Made by a program: the position numbers and the translations under genes
Notes under the pieces: model-generated
The model's input: only the letters and a program-made list of their open reading frames with translations
The model's database searches: none
Told to the model about the DNA's origin: nothing
NCBI GenBank assembly: GCA_020634455.1
Contig: JACKBQ010000002.1
Location: 806,001-870,000 of the forward strand
Source: Ardenticatenaceae bacterium
GTDB lineage: Bacteria; Chloroflexota; Anaerolineae; Promineifilales; Promineifilaceae
Length of the DNA: 64,000 nucleotides
Direction of reading: 5' to 3'
Shown: positions 1-6,478 of the stretch, piece by piece
Numbering within the stretch: position 1 is the first letter of the stretch
Layout: each line of letters begins with the position of its first letter

Positions 1-389
1 CGCACGGTTCCCAGCAGCGGCGTGCCGTCTTCAGCCTCCTCACGCACCCGAATGCGAGTCTCCGGTACCCAGCCTGAAACCTCTACGCCATCTATATCTT
101 CCCCGGAGACGTTAAACCACAGCTCCGTGAGCAAGTTTGTCTCATCTCCCAACGTATCTGTCAGCAAATTGCCTTGCTGTCCCAAAATCTCGACTTGGGT
201 TCCCTGATGAATGCGCCCCGCTTCGGCGCTGGCTAAATCCGCTTCGGTTCGCAGCGGCAGAACCGCTTCATCGTCCCATACAGATAAGGTCAGGCCACGA
301 GCCATTGGGTAAGCAAAAAACAGGGCTAAATAAAGCAGCGACGGCAATATCAACCAATACGGTGCTAAATTGCGCTTTTTCTTTTGCAT
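1..389 (-). CDS. ABC sugar transporter permease, MalF/UgpA type (5' part only)
   Basis: Partial gene starting at an ATG at 389 and running off the left edge, about 129 residues visible. The N-terminus is a short basic stretch followed by a hydrophobic segment of the type LAPYWLILPSLLYLALFF and then a P-M-A-R-G-L-T-L-S step, the usual first membrane helix of carbohydrate ABC permeases of the MalF/UgpA class. Where the second helix is normally expected there is instead an extracytoplasmic stretch (about residues 55-115) with the pattern of a bacterial SH3-like domain: G-T-Q-V-E-I-L-G, then L-W-F-N-V, then G-W-V-P-E. It lies downstream of the binding-protein gene on the same strand, separated by a hairpin, so it is very probably the membrane subunit of that transporter. 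The second permease and the ATPase are outside the window. Confidence 0.85.
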   Translation of the reverse strand, partial: MQKKKRNLAPYWLILPSLLYLALFFAYPMARGLTLSVWDDEAVLPLRTEADLASAEAGRIHQGTQVEILGQQGNLLTDTLGDETNLLTELWFNVSGEDIDGVEVSGWVPETRIRVREEAEDGTPLLGTV

Positions 390-444
390 AACAGTCGCCT
401 TTGTGCAGGAAAATTTGGTGCACTTATCAAACTTAATTTTCTTA

Positions 445-483
445 AAGAAAGTAGGAGGTGCCATTGACACCTCCTACTTTCTT
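445..483 (-). terminator. Hairpin between binding-protein and permease genes
   Basis: Perfect 16-bp inverted repeat (445-460 paired with 468-483) with a 7-nt loop. It lies just past the stop of the binding-protein gene and before the permease start. There is no long U-tract, so partial termination or 3'-end protection, giving more binding protein than permease, is more likely than full termination. That role is inferred from similar hairpins in other sugar-transport operons. Confidence 0.75.
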
Positions 484-494
484 AATCGAGCAAT

Positions 495-3134
495 TTACTC
501 ACTAACCTGGCAGGGGCCGTCGCTGGCCGGATCTGGCGCCCAACAGGGAGCGCCAGTCTCGTTCATCAAGGCTTGCAGGTTTTCGCCTTCTTCTTGCAGA
601 ACGGTGGTGATATCCTCACCATCAAAGACGATGCGGTCGAACGCGTTGCGGAAGATTTGGTTGATCTCGCCGCCCCGTTCGCCCAAACCGACTGGCAGCA
701 GGGCGGGCAAAGCATCTGCTGCTGTTGCCTGCGCATTCACTGCGCCCGCTTCAATTTCTACACCAACTGGCAAGTTAGAAGTATCAACTCCATCTACCAC
801 AGGGAAGAAACCGAGATCGTTCAGAACGGCCGCTTGCACATCAGGCCGGGTCAAGAATTCAATCAGCGCCGCTGCGCCTTCTGGGTCCGGTGCGTCGGCT
901 GGAATACCCAAACCGACAATCACTGGCATAAAGCCACGGCCTGCTGCACCTGCCGGAGCCGGGAAAGCAATGAAGTTGTCTGGCTCAGCATTAAACGCTT
1001 CGATGAGGCGTGCGGTGTGATCAAAAGCCACCCAAACTTCGCCAGAGAGCAGCGGTTCTTGCATGAATTCATAATTGATCGATTGTGGGTTCATCGTGGG
1101 CCATAAGGAGTCGCGCGCCCAGGCCATCATCTCTTCGGCCGCATCACTGCGGAACTCAGTGACCATGCCGCCCGTGAACGAGGGGAACAGGTAGCCTTCC
1201 AGGAAGCGATGGAACAAACCGGCATGCGGCAGACCACATTTTTGCTCGCCTGTGTTATCCAGAATGTTCTGGCACCATTGGCCAAATTGCTCCCAGGTGA
1301 GGGCGTTTACGTCTGCGCCTTCTGGCAGGTATGGTAGTGCTTCCACGTTGGCGGCCATGATGTAGGTGGCCTGCATCCAGGGGACGTAGTAGAGGAAATC
1401 ATCAGTGCCGAGCAAACCAGCATCAATGAAGGCGGGGGCCAAATCGCGGCTGTCCAGCAAATCCTCGGCCACATCAATCATATTCATCATGGCGTCTTCG
1501 CGGGCCAGCGGTGGGAAGGTGCCATGCAACGCGCCTACCACGTCAATCGCTCCGCTACCTGCCAGAATTTGGTCAATCAGGGGGCCTTCCTCGCTGGCGC
1601 TGAAGTCGTATCCACCTTCGGCGAGAATGGCGCGGAAACGTTCCTGCTCTTCGACGGGGCTAAACTGGGTGGAAATGAAGGTGAGTTCGCTGGAAACGGC
1701 CGTTTCCCCACCAGAGGTTTCAGCAGCCGCAGACATTTCGCCCGCTGCGTTTACCTGGCACGGACCATCACCCAGCGGATCAGGTGCCCAGCAGGGTGCG
1801 CCTGTTTCATTCATCAGCGCTTGTAGATTGCTGCCTTCTTCGTCGAGAACGGCCGTAACATCTTCACCATCCAGCACAATTCGGTCGAACGCATTGCGGA
1901 AGATTTGGTTGATTTCACCACCACGATCGCCCAAGCCGACCGGTAACAAAGCGGGCAAGGCGTCTGGGGAGGTTGCCTGTGCCGCCACGGCACCTGCTTC
2001 AATTTCTACACCAACGGGCAGGTCAGAGGTATCAACGCCATCCACTACCGGGAAGAAACCAAGGTCGCGCAGAACGGCCGCTTGCACATCAGGCCGGGTC
2101 AGGAACTCAATCATTTCTGCGCCAGCTTCCGGGTTTGGCGCGTCGGCCGGAATACCCAGGCCAACGATAACCGGCATGAAGCCACGACCCTTCGGGCCAG
2201 CCGGAGCCGGGAAGGCGATGAAGCTGTCTGGTTCTGCATTAAAGGCTTCAATGAGGCGAGCCGTGTGGTCAAACGCCACTAGAACCTCGCCAGAAAGCAG
2301 CGGTTCTTGCATAAACTCATAATTGATGGATTGTGGGTTGATGGTGGGCCACAAAGTGTCTCGTGCCCAGGTCATCATCTCCATTGCTTCGGTGCTGCGG
2401 AAATTGCTAACCATGCCACCGGTAAACGAGGGGAACAGGTAACCTTCCAAAAAGCGATGGAACAAACCGGCATGGGGTAAACCACAGCCCTGGTTGCCTG
2501 TCTCGGTAAGGATGTTCTGGCACCATTCGCCAAACTGTTCCCAGGTGAGGGCGTTTACATCAGCCCCGTCGGGCAGATATTGCAGCGCATCAGTGTGGGC
2601 GGCCATGATGTAAGTGGCCTGCATCCAGGGGACGTAGTACAGGAAATCTTCGCTGCCCAGCAAACCGGTGTCAATATATGCCTGAGCCAAATCGCGGTCA
2701 GCTGAGAGATCATCGGCGATGTCAGCCATGTTCATGAGAGCATCTTCACGCGCCAGGGGCGGGAAGGTGCCATGCAGTGCGCCAATCACGTCTACAGAGC
2801 CGCTGCCAGCCAAAATTTGGTCAATCAGCGGGCCTTCTTCGCTGGCAGAAAAGTCATAGCCGCCTTCAGCTAAAATGGCGCGAAACTTTTCGGCTTCTTC
2901 AACAGGGCTAAATTGCGTTGAAACAAACGTGGCAGCGCCCATTGCTTCATCTGCCGGTTCGTCGGCCGGTTCTTCAGCTGGTTCGTCGGCTGGCGCGTCA
3001 GTTTCTGTGGCCGTGTCTGTACTTTCTGTGGTTGTATCCGTTTCTTCTGTTGGGGTTTCAGCATCATCGCCGCCACAAGCAACGACCAAAAATACCAAAA
3101 CGAGCAATAAAGAGAGTATCCTGAGGTATTTCAT
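495..3134 (-). CDS. Lipoprotein with two tandem ABC-type sugar-binding domains
   Basis: 879 residues. A signal peptide ends in a lipobox (L-V-V-A-C, Cys20), followed by an acidic Thr/Glu/Asp/Pro linker to about residue 66. Then come two complete copies of an extracellular solute-binding domain, about residues 68-462 and 484-879, offset by 416 residues (1248 bp). Both contain S-T-Q-F-S-P-V-E-E, G-A-L-H-G-T-F-P-P-L-A-R, a W-C-Q-N-I-L motif with nearby Cys, F-M-Q-E-P-L-L-S-G-E, and a C-terminal C-W-A-P-D-P...C-Q-V segment. In the first 63 aligned residues I count 7 differences, so the duplication is intact and not very old. The copies are not identical, which argues against an assembly artefact. 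A strong GGAGGAG ribosome site precedes the ATG. Binding proteins of this class (family 1, roughly 400 residues) normally have a single domain. It should capture a sugar or oligosaccharide at the outer face and hand it to the permease encoded next. The ligand is unknown. Confidence 0.9.
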   Translation of the reverse strand: MKYLRILSLLLVLVFLVVACGGDDAETPTEETDTTTESTDTATETDAPADEPAEEPADEPADEAMGAATFVSTQFSPVEEAEKFRAILAEGGYDFSASEEGPLIDQILAGSGSVDVIGALHGTFPPLAREDALMNMADIADDLSADRDLAQAYIDTGLLGSEDFLYYVPWMQATYIMAAHTDALQYLPDGADVNALTWEQFGEWCQNILTETGNQGCGLPHAGLFHRFLEGYLFPSFTGGMVSNFRSTEAMEMMTWARDTLWPTINPQSINYEFMQEPLLSGEVLVAFDHTARLIEAFNAEPDSFIAFPAPAGPKGRGFMPVIVGLGIPADAPNPEAGAEMIEFLTRPDVQAAVLRDLGFFPVVDGVDTSDLPVGVEIEAGAVAAQATSPDALPALLPVGLGDRGGEINQIFRNAFDRIVLDGEDVTAVLDEEGSNLQALMNETGAPCWAPDPLGDGPCQVNAAGEMSAAAETSGGETAVSSELTFISTQFSPVEEQERFRAILAEGGYDFSASEEGPLIDQILAGSGAIDVVGALHGTFPPLAREDAMMNMIDVAEDLLDSRDLAPAFIDAGLLGTDDFLYYVPWMQATYIMAANVEALPYLPEGADVNALTWEQFGQWCQNILDNTGEQKCGLPHAGLFHRFLEGYLFPSFTGGMVTEFRSDAAEEMMAWARDSLWPTMNPQSINYEFMQEPLLSGEVWVAFDHTARLIEAFNAEPDNFIAFPAPAGAAGRGFMPVIVGLGIPADAPDPEGAAALIEFLTRPDVQAAVLNDLGFFPVVDGVDTSNLPVGVEIEAGAVNAQATAADALPALLPVGLGERGGEINQIFRNAFDRIVFDGEDITTVLQEEGENLQALMNETGAPCWAPDPASDGPCQVSE

Positions 3135-3202
3135 TTTCTCCTCCTTAATAAAGGAATTTTTAATTCAGGTTTTGTGGGTAAATAGTCGGTAGCAAATGTT
3201 CT

Positions 3203-4237
3203 TTACGGAGTTTCACCTCCTTTACTTGGTGCACTGGTAGATTGTCGAATAATGAGTGAAGGTTTTATGATGACCTGCTTCTCTTCATTTGGCTTTCCAT
3301 CAATCAGGTTGAGGAGCATTTCGGCAACCTTTGAGCCCATGTCGGAGGCGGGTTGATGGACTGTGGTTAGAGGGGGATGGGCATATTCAGATAAAAGAAT
3401 GTCATCGAATCCTGTTATGCTAATGTCTTTGCCGACGGTTAAACCGTGTTCTTGCACGGCCCCCATAGCTCCTAAGGCCAGCAGGTCGTTGCAGGCCACC
3501 AGCGCAGTGGGTGGTTCTGGCAGCTCTAGCAGCAATTTGGCAGCTTGGCGTCCAGATCGTTGGCGAAAATTGGTTTCTATGATCAATTCGGGGTTAACGG
3601 GAATGTTATGTGCCAGAAGTCCGTCTATAAAACCCTGGACACGATGATGGGACTTGGTGAGGTTGGTTGGCTCAGCAATGCAGGCCAGCCGCGTATGTCC
3701 TAGCCCAACCAAATGGTCTACGACTTGTTTTACCCCGAAACGGCCGTCTTCATCCACCAGGTGAAAATCATTGTTAACCTCGGTTTGGCCAAAAGCCACA
3801 AAGGGGACATCATGTTCTCTTAAAAGATCGATGCGGGCATCCTGCAACTTGGTTCGCACCACGATAAAGCCATCGAAGCGCCGGCTGCGCAAATGTCTTA
3901 AATAGGTTTCGCGTTCATCTTCAGTATCAGTGGTGGAAATATTCAGGTCGTAGCCAAATTGGGCAATGTATTCCACAATGCCAGAAAGAAATTCGCTAAA
4001 GAAAGGATCAGAAAAGCGTAAGGTATTGGCTGAGGGCAGGATGAGCGCCAGGGTATCGGTGCGCTGTTTTTGTAGGTTGCGGGCGGTGATGTTTGGTTCA
4101 TAACCCATCTCGGCGGCAACGCGCTGTACCAGTTCACGGGTTTGGGGGCTGATATCATCAAACCCAGCCAGCGCACGTGATACTGTGGGAACAGATTTTC
4201 CAACGCGTTGGGAAATATCTTTCAAGGTAACGGGCAT
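3203..4237 (-). CDS. LacI-family transcriptional repressor
   Basis: 344 residues. The N-terminus T-L-K-D-I-S-Q-R-V-G-K-S-V-P-T-V-S-R-A-L is a classic LacI/GalR helix-turn-helix. It is followed by the hinge (N-I-T-A-R-N-L-Q) and a periplasmic-binding-protein-like sugar-sensing core with G-L-G-H-T-R-L-A-C-I and T-G-F-D-D-I. An AGGAG site sits 6 nt before the ATG at 4237. It is the first gene of a leftward run lacI - binding protein - permease. Its upstream region carries two identical 14-bp palindromes overlapping a sigma-70-like promoter, so it very likely represses its own operon and is released by the transported sugar or a derivative. Confidence 0.93.
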   Translation of the reverse strand: MPVTLKDISQRVGKSVPTVSRALAGFDDISPQTRELVQRVAAEMGYEPNITARNLQKQRTDTLALILPSANTLRFSDPFFSEFLSGIVEYIAQFGYDLNISTTDTEDERETYLRHLRSRRFDGFIVVRTKLQDARIDLLREHDVPFVAFGQTEVNNDFHLVDEDGRFGVKQVVDHLVGLGHTRLACIAEPTNLTKSHHRVQGFIDGLLAHNIPVNPELIIETNFRQRSGRQAAKLLLELPEPPTALVACNDLLALGAMGAVQEHGLTVGKDISITGFDDILLSEYAHPPLTTVHQPASDMGSKVAEMLLNLIDGKPNEEKQVIIKPSLIIRQSTSAPSKGGETP

Positions 4238-4356
4238 GATTGGCTCCTGAAGTGAGCAATAAATGCTGGTATGCAGTTAAGCAGCAGTTCGCACGGTTAT
4301 CTTCCCAAAATTTGCGGCGATGTGGGGTAGTTGTTAGCAAAACTACACAATTATTT

Positions 4357-4370
4357 CTAAAACGTTTTAG
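4357..4370. promoter_or_regulatory. LacI-type operator 2 (just downstream of the start site)
   Basis: Second identical CTAAAACGTTTTAG, 33 bp (centre to centre, about three helical turns) from operator 1. It lies just past the predicted start site, on the same DNA face. Confidence 0.85.
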
Positions 4371-4381
4371 ATATAGTTGCT

Positions 4382-4410
4382 AATATATTCTAAAACGTTT
4401 TAGGTGTCAA
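4382..4410 (-). promoter_or_regulatory. Sigma-70-type promoter of the lacI-transporter operon
   Basis: On the minus strand TTGACA (4405-4410) and TATATT (4382-4387) are separated by exactly 17 bp, a near-consensus vegetative promoter. Transcription would begin near 4375 and run through a leader of about 138 nt to the ATG at 4237. The 17-bp spacer contains one complete operator palindrome. Confidence 0.85.
4390..4403. promoter_or_regulatory. LacI-type operator 1 (inside the promoter spacer)
   Basis: Perfect palindrome CTAAAACGTTTTAG with the central CG typical of LacI/GalR operators. It sits between the -35 and -10 boxes, so a bound repressor would exclude RNA polymerase directly. Confidence 0.87.
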
Positions 4411-4485
4411 GATGTCCTTTTAGCTTTTGCTGGAATGTGTGGGTTTTGCTTGGGGCCGGAGGATAGGTGGTTTGAGTAAGAAGGT

Positions 4486-4528
4486 GGAACGGCCGTTTCC
4501 CAAAAAGTAGTGGGGAAACGGCCGTTTC
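4486..4528 (-). terminator. Hairpin built from two copies of the ACGGCCGT palindrome
   Basis: Arms 4486-4501 and 4513-4528 pair over 16 positions with a single mismatch, and an 11-nt spacer lies between. Each arm contains a whole ACGGCCGT. It lies 3 bp after the stop of the leftward peroxiredoxin-like gene, so it probably ends that transcript. Confidence 0.65.
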
Positions 4529-4530
4529 GT

Positions 4531-4998
4531 TTAGTCGTCGAGGGAGTCTATTAAATCCAATATTTCGGTGTTGCTGGGGATATCTTGCATACTGTGCCCG
4601 TAATGCACGTAGCGGGCTACGCCAGCTTTGTCTACCAACACCTGGGCCGGCATCCGGCCAAATTTAAAGATTTTAATCTGCTGCCCGTACAGCTTTAGCA
4701 CGGTTTGGCTGGGATCCGGCAGGCCGGTAAACGGCAAGTTGTGTTCGCTGAAATATTTTTCAAACGCTTGCTGGTTTTCCGGGCCGAGGACGAGTACGGC
4801 CGTTTCCCGCTCAACAAATTCATCATGGTCTTGACGCAACTGCGCCATATGCTTTTGGCAAAACGGTCACATAAACCCGCGGTTAAACACCAGCAGCACG
4901 TGTTGCTTGCCCTTAAACTGGGAAAGTGAAACATGATTTCCTTGATAATCTGCCAGCGTAAAATCGGGCGCTGGCGCATTTAGTTCTACTTGAGCCAT
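4531..4998 (-). CDS. Peroxiredoxin-like (AhpC/TSA) protein, candidate selenoprotein with in-frame TGA
   Basis: Read from the ATG at 4998 the frame gives 155 residues of a thioredoxin-fold AhpC/TSA protein: A-P-D-F-T-L-A-D-Y-Q-G, then V-L-L-V-F-N-R-G-F-M, then an in-frame TGA at 4867-4869 (position 44), then P-F-C-Q-K-H-M-A-Q-L, continuing with no further stop to 4531. The TGA stands exactly where relatives have the first cysteine of C-P-F-C, so the motif would be U-P-F-C. A ribosome site (AAGGAAG) precedes 4998. Automatic calling would start at the internal Met at 4848 and lose the active site. Downstream of the TGA is a 6-bp hairpin with a G-containing loop at SECIS-like distance. Predicted role: thiol- or selenol-dependent peroxide or disulfide reduction in the cytoplasm. 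The alternative is a nonsense mutation of a Cys codon. The good conservation downstream favours a working gene. Confidence 0.72.
4832..4847 (-). promoter_or_regulatory. Candidate bacterial SECIS hairpin
   Basis: On the transcript UGGCGC-AGUU-GCGUCA folds into a 6-bp stem (one G-U pair) with a 4-nt loop containing G. The loop begins 25 nt after the UGA at 4867-4869, inside the 16-37 nt window usual for bacterial SECIS elements. It was seen by eye and not scored by a folding program. Confidence 0.45.
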
Positions 4999-5066
4999 TT
5001 TTCTTCCTTTTTTGCTTTTTGCCCGTCATTCCCACGCAGGCGAAAATGACAGGTGAGAGTGCGAAT

Positions 5067-5402
5067 TTATTTTTTGGGCCAGTCGGCACCGTCGTAGTAG
5101 CGAGTGCCGCGGTGGCCCTGGCGGGGGATGGGCATTTTCAGCCGCTCGCCGGGGCAAGCAACCATCACCAGGGTGCGCGGTTTGCCAGAATCCGGGTTTA
5201 TGGCTCCGCCGACCAGCTCCTTGATTTGGCAGCGACCCACCAGCTCATCATTAAAAATGGTGTAGACGAAATTGCCCACGTTGAGTTTAGACGGCTTGCC
5301 TGCCATGTGGAATTCAAATTCCGCCAAACTGCCGTCGTACAAACAATCTACCCCTTCCTGACCACGCCCGGCGGGGATAGTTTTGGTAATGCCAAAGCTC
5401 AT
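5067..5402 (-). CDS. Conserved hypothetical protein, 111 residues
   Basis: Compact protein starting M-S-F-G-I-T-K-T-I-P-A-G-R-G-Q-E-G and ending in a basic tail (D-W-P-K-K). It has no signal peptide or membrane segment. Conserved-looking blocks are F-V-Y-T-I-F-N-D-E-L-V-G and G-H-R-G-T-R-Y-Y-D-G. I do not recognise the family. It lies about 70 bp upstream of the peroxiredoxin-like gene on the same strand and could be co-transcribed with it. A hairpin precedes it. Confidence 0.7.
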   Translation of the reverse strand: MSFGITKTIPAGRGQEGVDCLYDGSLAEFEFHMAGKPSKLNVGNFVYTIFNDELVGRCQIKELVGGAINPDSGKPRTLVMVACPGERLKMPIPRQGHRGTRYYDGADWPKK

Positions 5403-5424
5403 TTTGCCTCCAAAGTTTGTTGGT

Positions 5425-5480
5425 GGCTGGTGGTTAGCTGGCTATTGCGCTTGCAATCAACCAATCACTAACCACCAGCC
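5425..5480. terminator. Inverted repeat between two leftward genes
   Basis: Perfect 13-bp arms (5425-5437 and 5468-5480, GGCTGGTGGTTAG and its complement) around a 30-nt loop. It lies directly after the stop of the J-domain gene, so a terminator or an intergenic repeat. Confidence 0.6.
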
Positions 5481-5481
5481 C

Positions 5482-6294
5482 CTATTCTATAATTTCAAAT
5501 TGACTGAGCTGCCCTTGCAAATCGAGCAAATCTACGCGGGTGCGCTGGATAATGCGCTGTAAATCCCGGTTGACGGTTTTCCACCAGCTTTTGCCTTCTG
5601 CTTCCAGCTGCTGCGCTTTGCGCCACAGTTTGGCGACGTTGTCCTGGCGCAGGGCGCGGTACTGTTGCTGCACTTTGCGCTGCCGCCGCTGAATTTTGAG
5701 CAGCTGTTCTCGCTGTTGGCGAATGTGTGGATTTTGGATACCAGCCAGTTCGGCAACGGCCGTTCCATCCAACTCCCCCGCCAAATTGTGCAACGCAGCT
5801 ACATCCTGCTGCTCGTAAGCCACGTTCACGGCGGACATGATGGCTGTCATGTAGGCGCGTTCGGCGCTGCCTGCGGCCAGGTCAGGGTGAAAACGGCGGG
5901 CCAGTTCGCGGTAGAGCCGTCGGGCAGCTGCTTTTTCTTGCTGCGGCGTGGCCAGTTCGGGCAGGATGATCTCGTCGAATTCGATTGTGTGGGGAACGGC
6001 CGTATCCCTCGCAGCGGCAAACGGATCATCCGCGTCGTCTGGGAAATCGGCATTTTGTTGGTGCAGCTTTAGCTGCGTCAGGCAGCTTTCGCGCTCCGCC
6101 CGCAGCGCCAGTGTTTCCTCGATGAGATCGCCCAATTTCAGGCGGCACTGCATCCGAAAAGCGTTCACTGCCGCCTGCTCTTGCGCCAGCTTCGCTTCGG
6201 CTTCTACCAACTGCTGTTGCGCCTCGGCCAAATCGGCGGCGATTTGTTGCTGCTGGTATTGGGGATGGGATACGGCCGTTATTGCACTTTTCAT
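5482..6294 (-). CDS. J-domain (DnaJ-like) coiled-coil protein
   Basis: About 270 residues. The N-terminal hundred residues are rich in Gln, Ala and Glu (Q-Q-Q-Q-I-A-A-D-L-A-E-A-Q-Q-Q-L) and should form a coiled coil. A J-domain core follows at about residues 120-165: R-R-L-Y-R-E-L-A-R-R-F-H-P-D-L, with the H-P-D tripeptide that stimulates Hsp70. The C-terminal part is again helical and charged. I chose the ATG at 6294 because a TTGAAC-17-TATACT promoter ends 8 nt before it, which would give a leaderless mRNA. A TTG at 6303 would fall inside the -10 box. Likely a specialised Hsp70 co-chaperone. The client is unknown. Confidence 0.8.
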   Translation of the reverse strand: MKSAITAVSHPQYQQQQIAADLAEAQQQLVEAEAKLAQEQAAVNAFRMQCRLKLGDLIEETLALRAERESCLTQLKLHQQNADFPDDADDPFAAARDTAVPHTIEFDEIILPELATPQQEKAAARRLYRELARRFHPDLAAGSAERAYMTAIMSAVNVAYEQQDVAALHNLAGELDGTAVAELAGIQNPHIRQQREQLLKIQRRQRKVQQQYRALRQDNVAKLWRKAQQLEAEGKSWWKTVNRDLQRIIQRTRVDLLDLQGQLSQFEIIE

Positions 6295-6302
6295 CACAAA
6301 CA

Positions 6303-6331
6303 AGTATAGGTCAGTTTTCTAGAGGGTTCAA
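6303..6331 (-). promoter_or_regulatory. Promoter of the J-domain gene, leaderless arrangement
   Basis: Minus strand TTGAAC (6326-6331), 17-bp spacer, TATACT (6303-6308), then only 8 nt to the ATG at 6294. Transcription should start at or next to the start codon. Confidence 0.65.
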
Positions 6332-6478
6332 CGCAAACATTTCTTACAATTTGGTGAAGAAACGGCCGTTCCTCGTAAAATTCTTCTGGCTGGCGGCGTC
6401 CAAATGAGTGAATGAGGCAGCCTGAATTTAATTGAACCTTTCACGGTCTGCTACCTTTTTTACCGGTATACTGAAATA

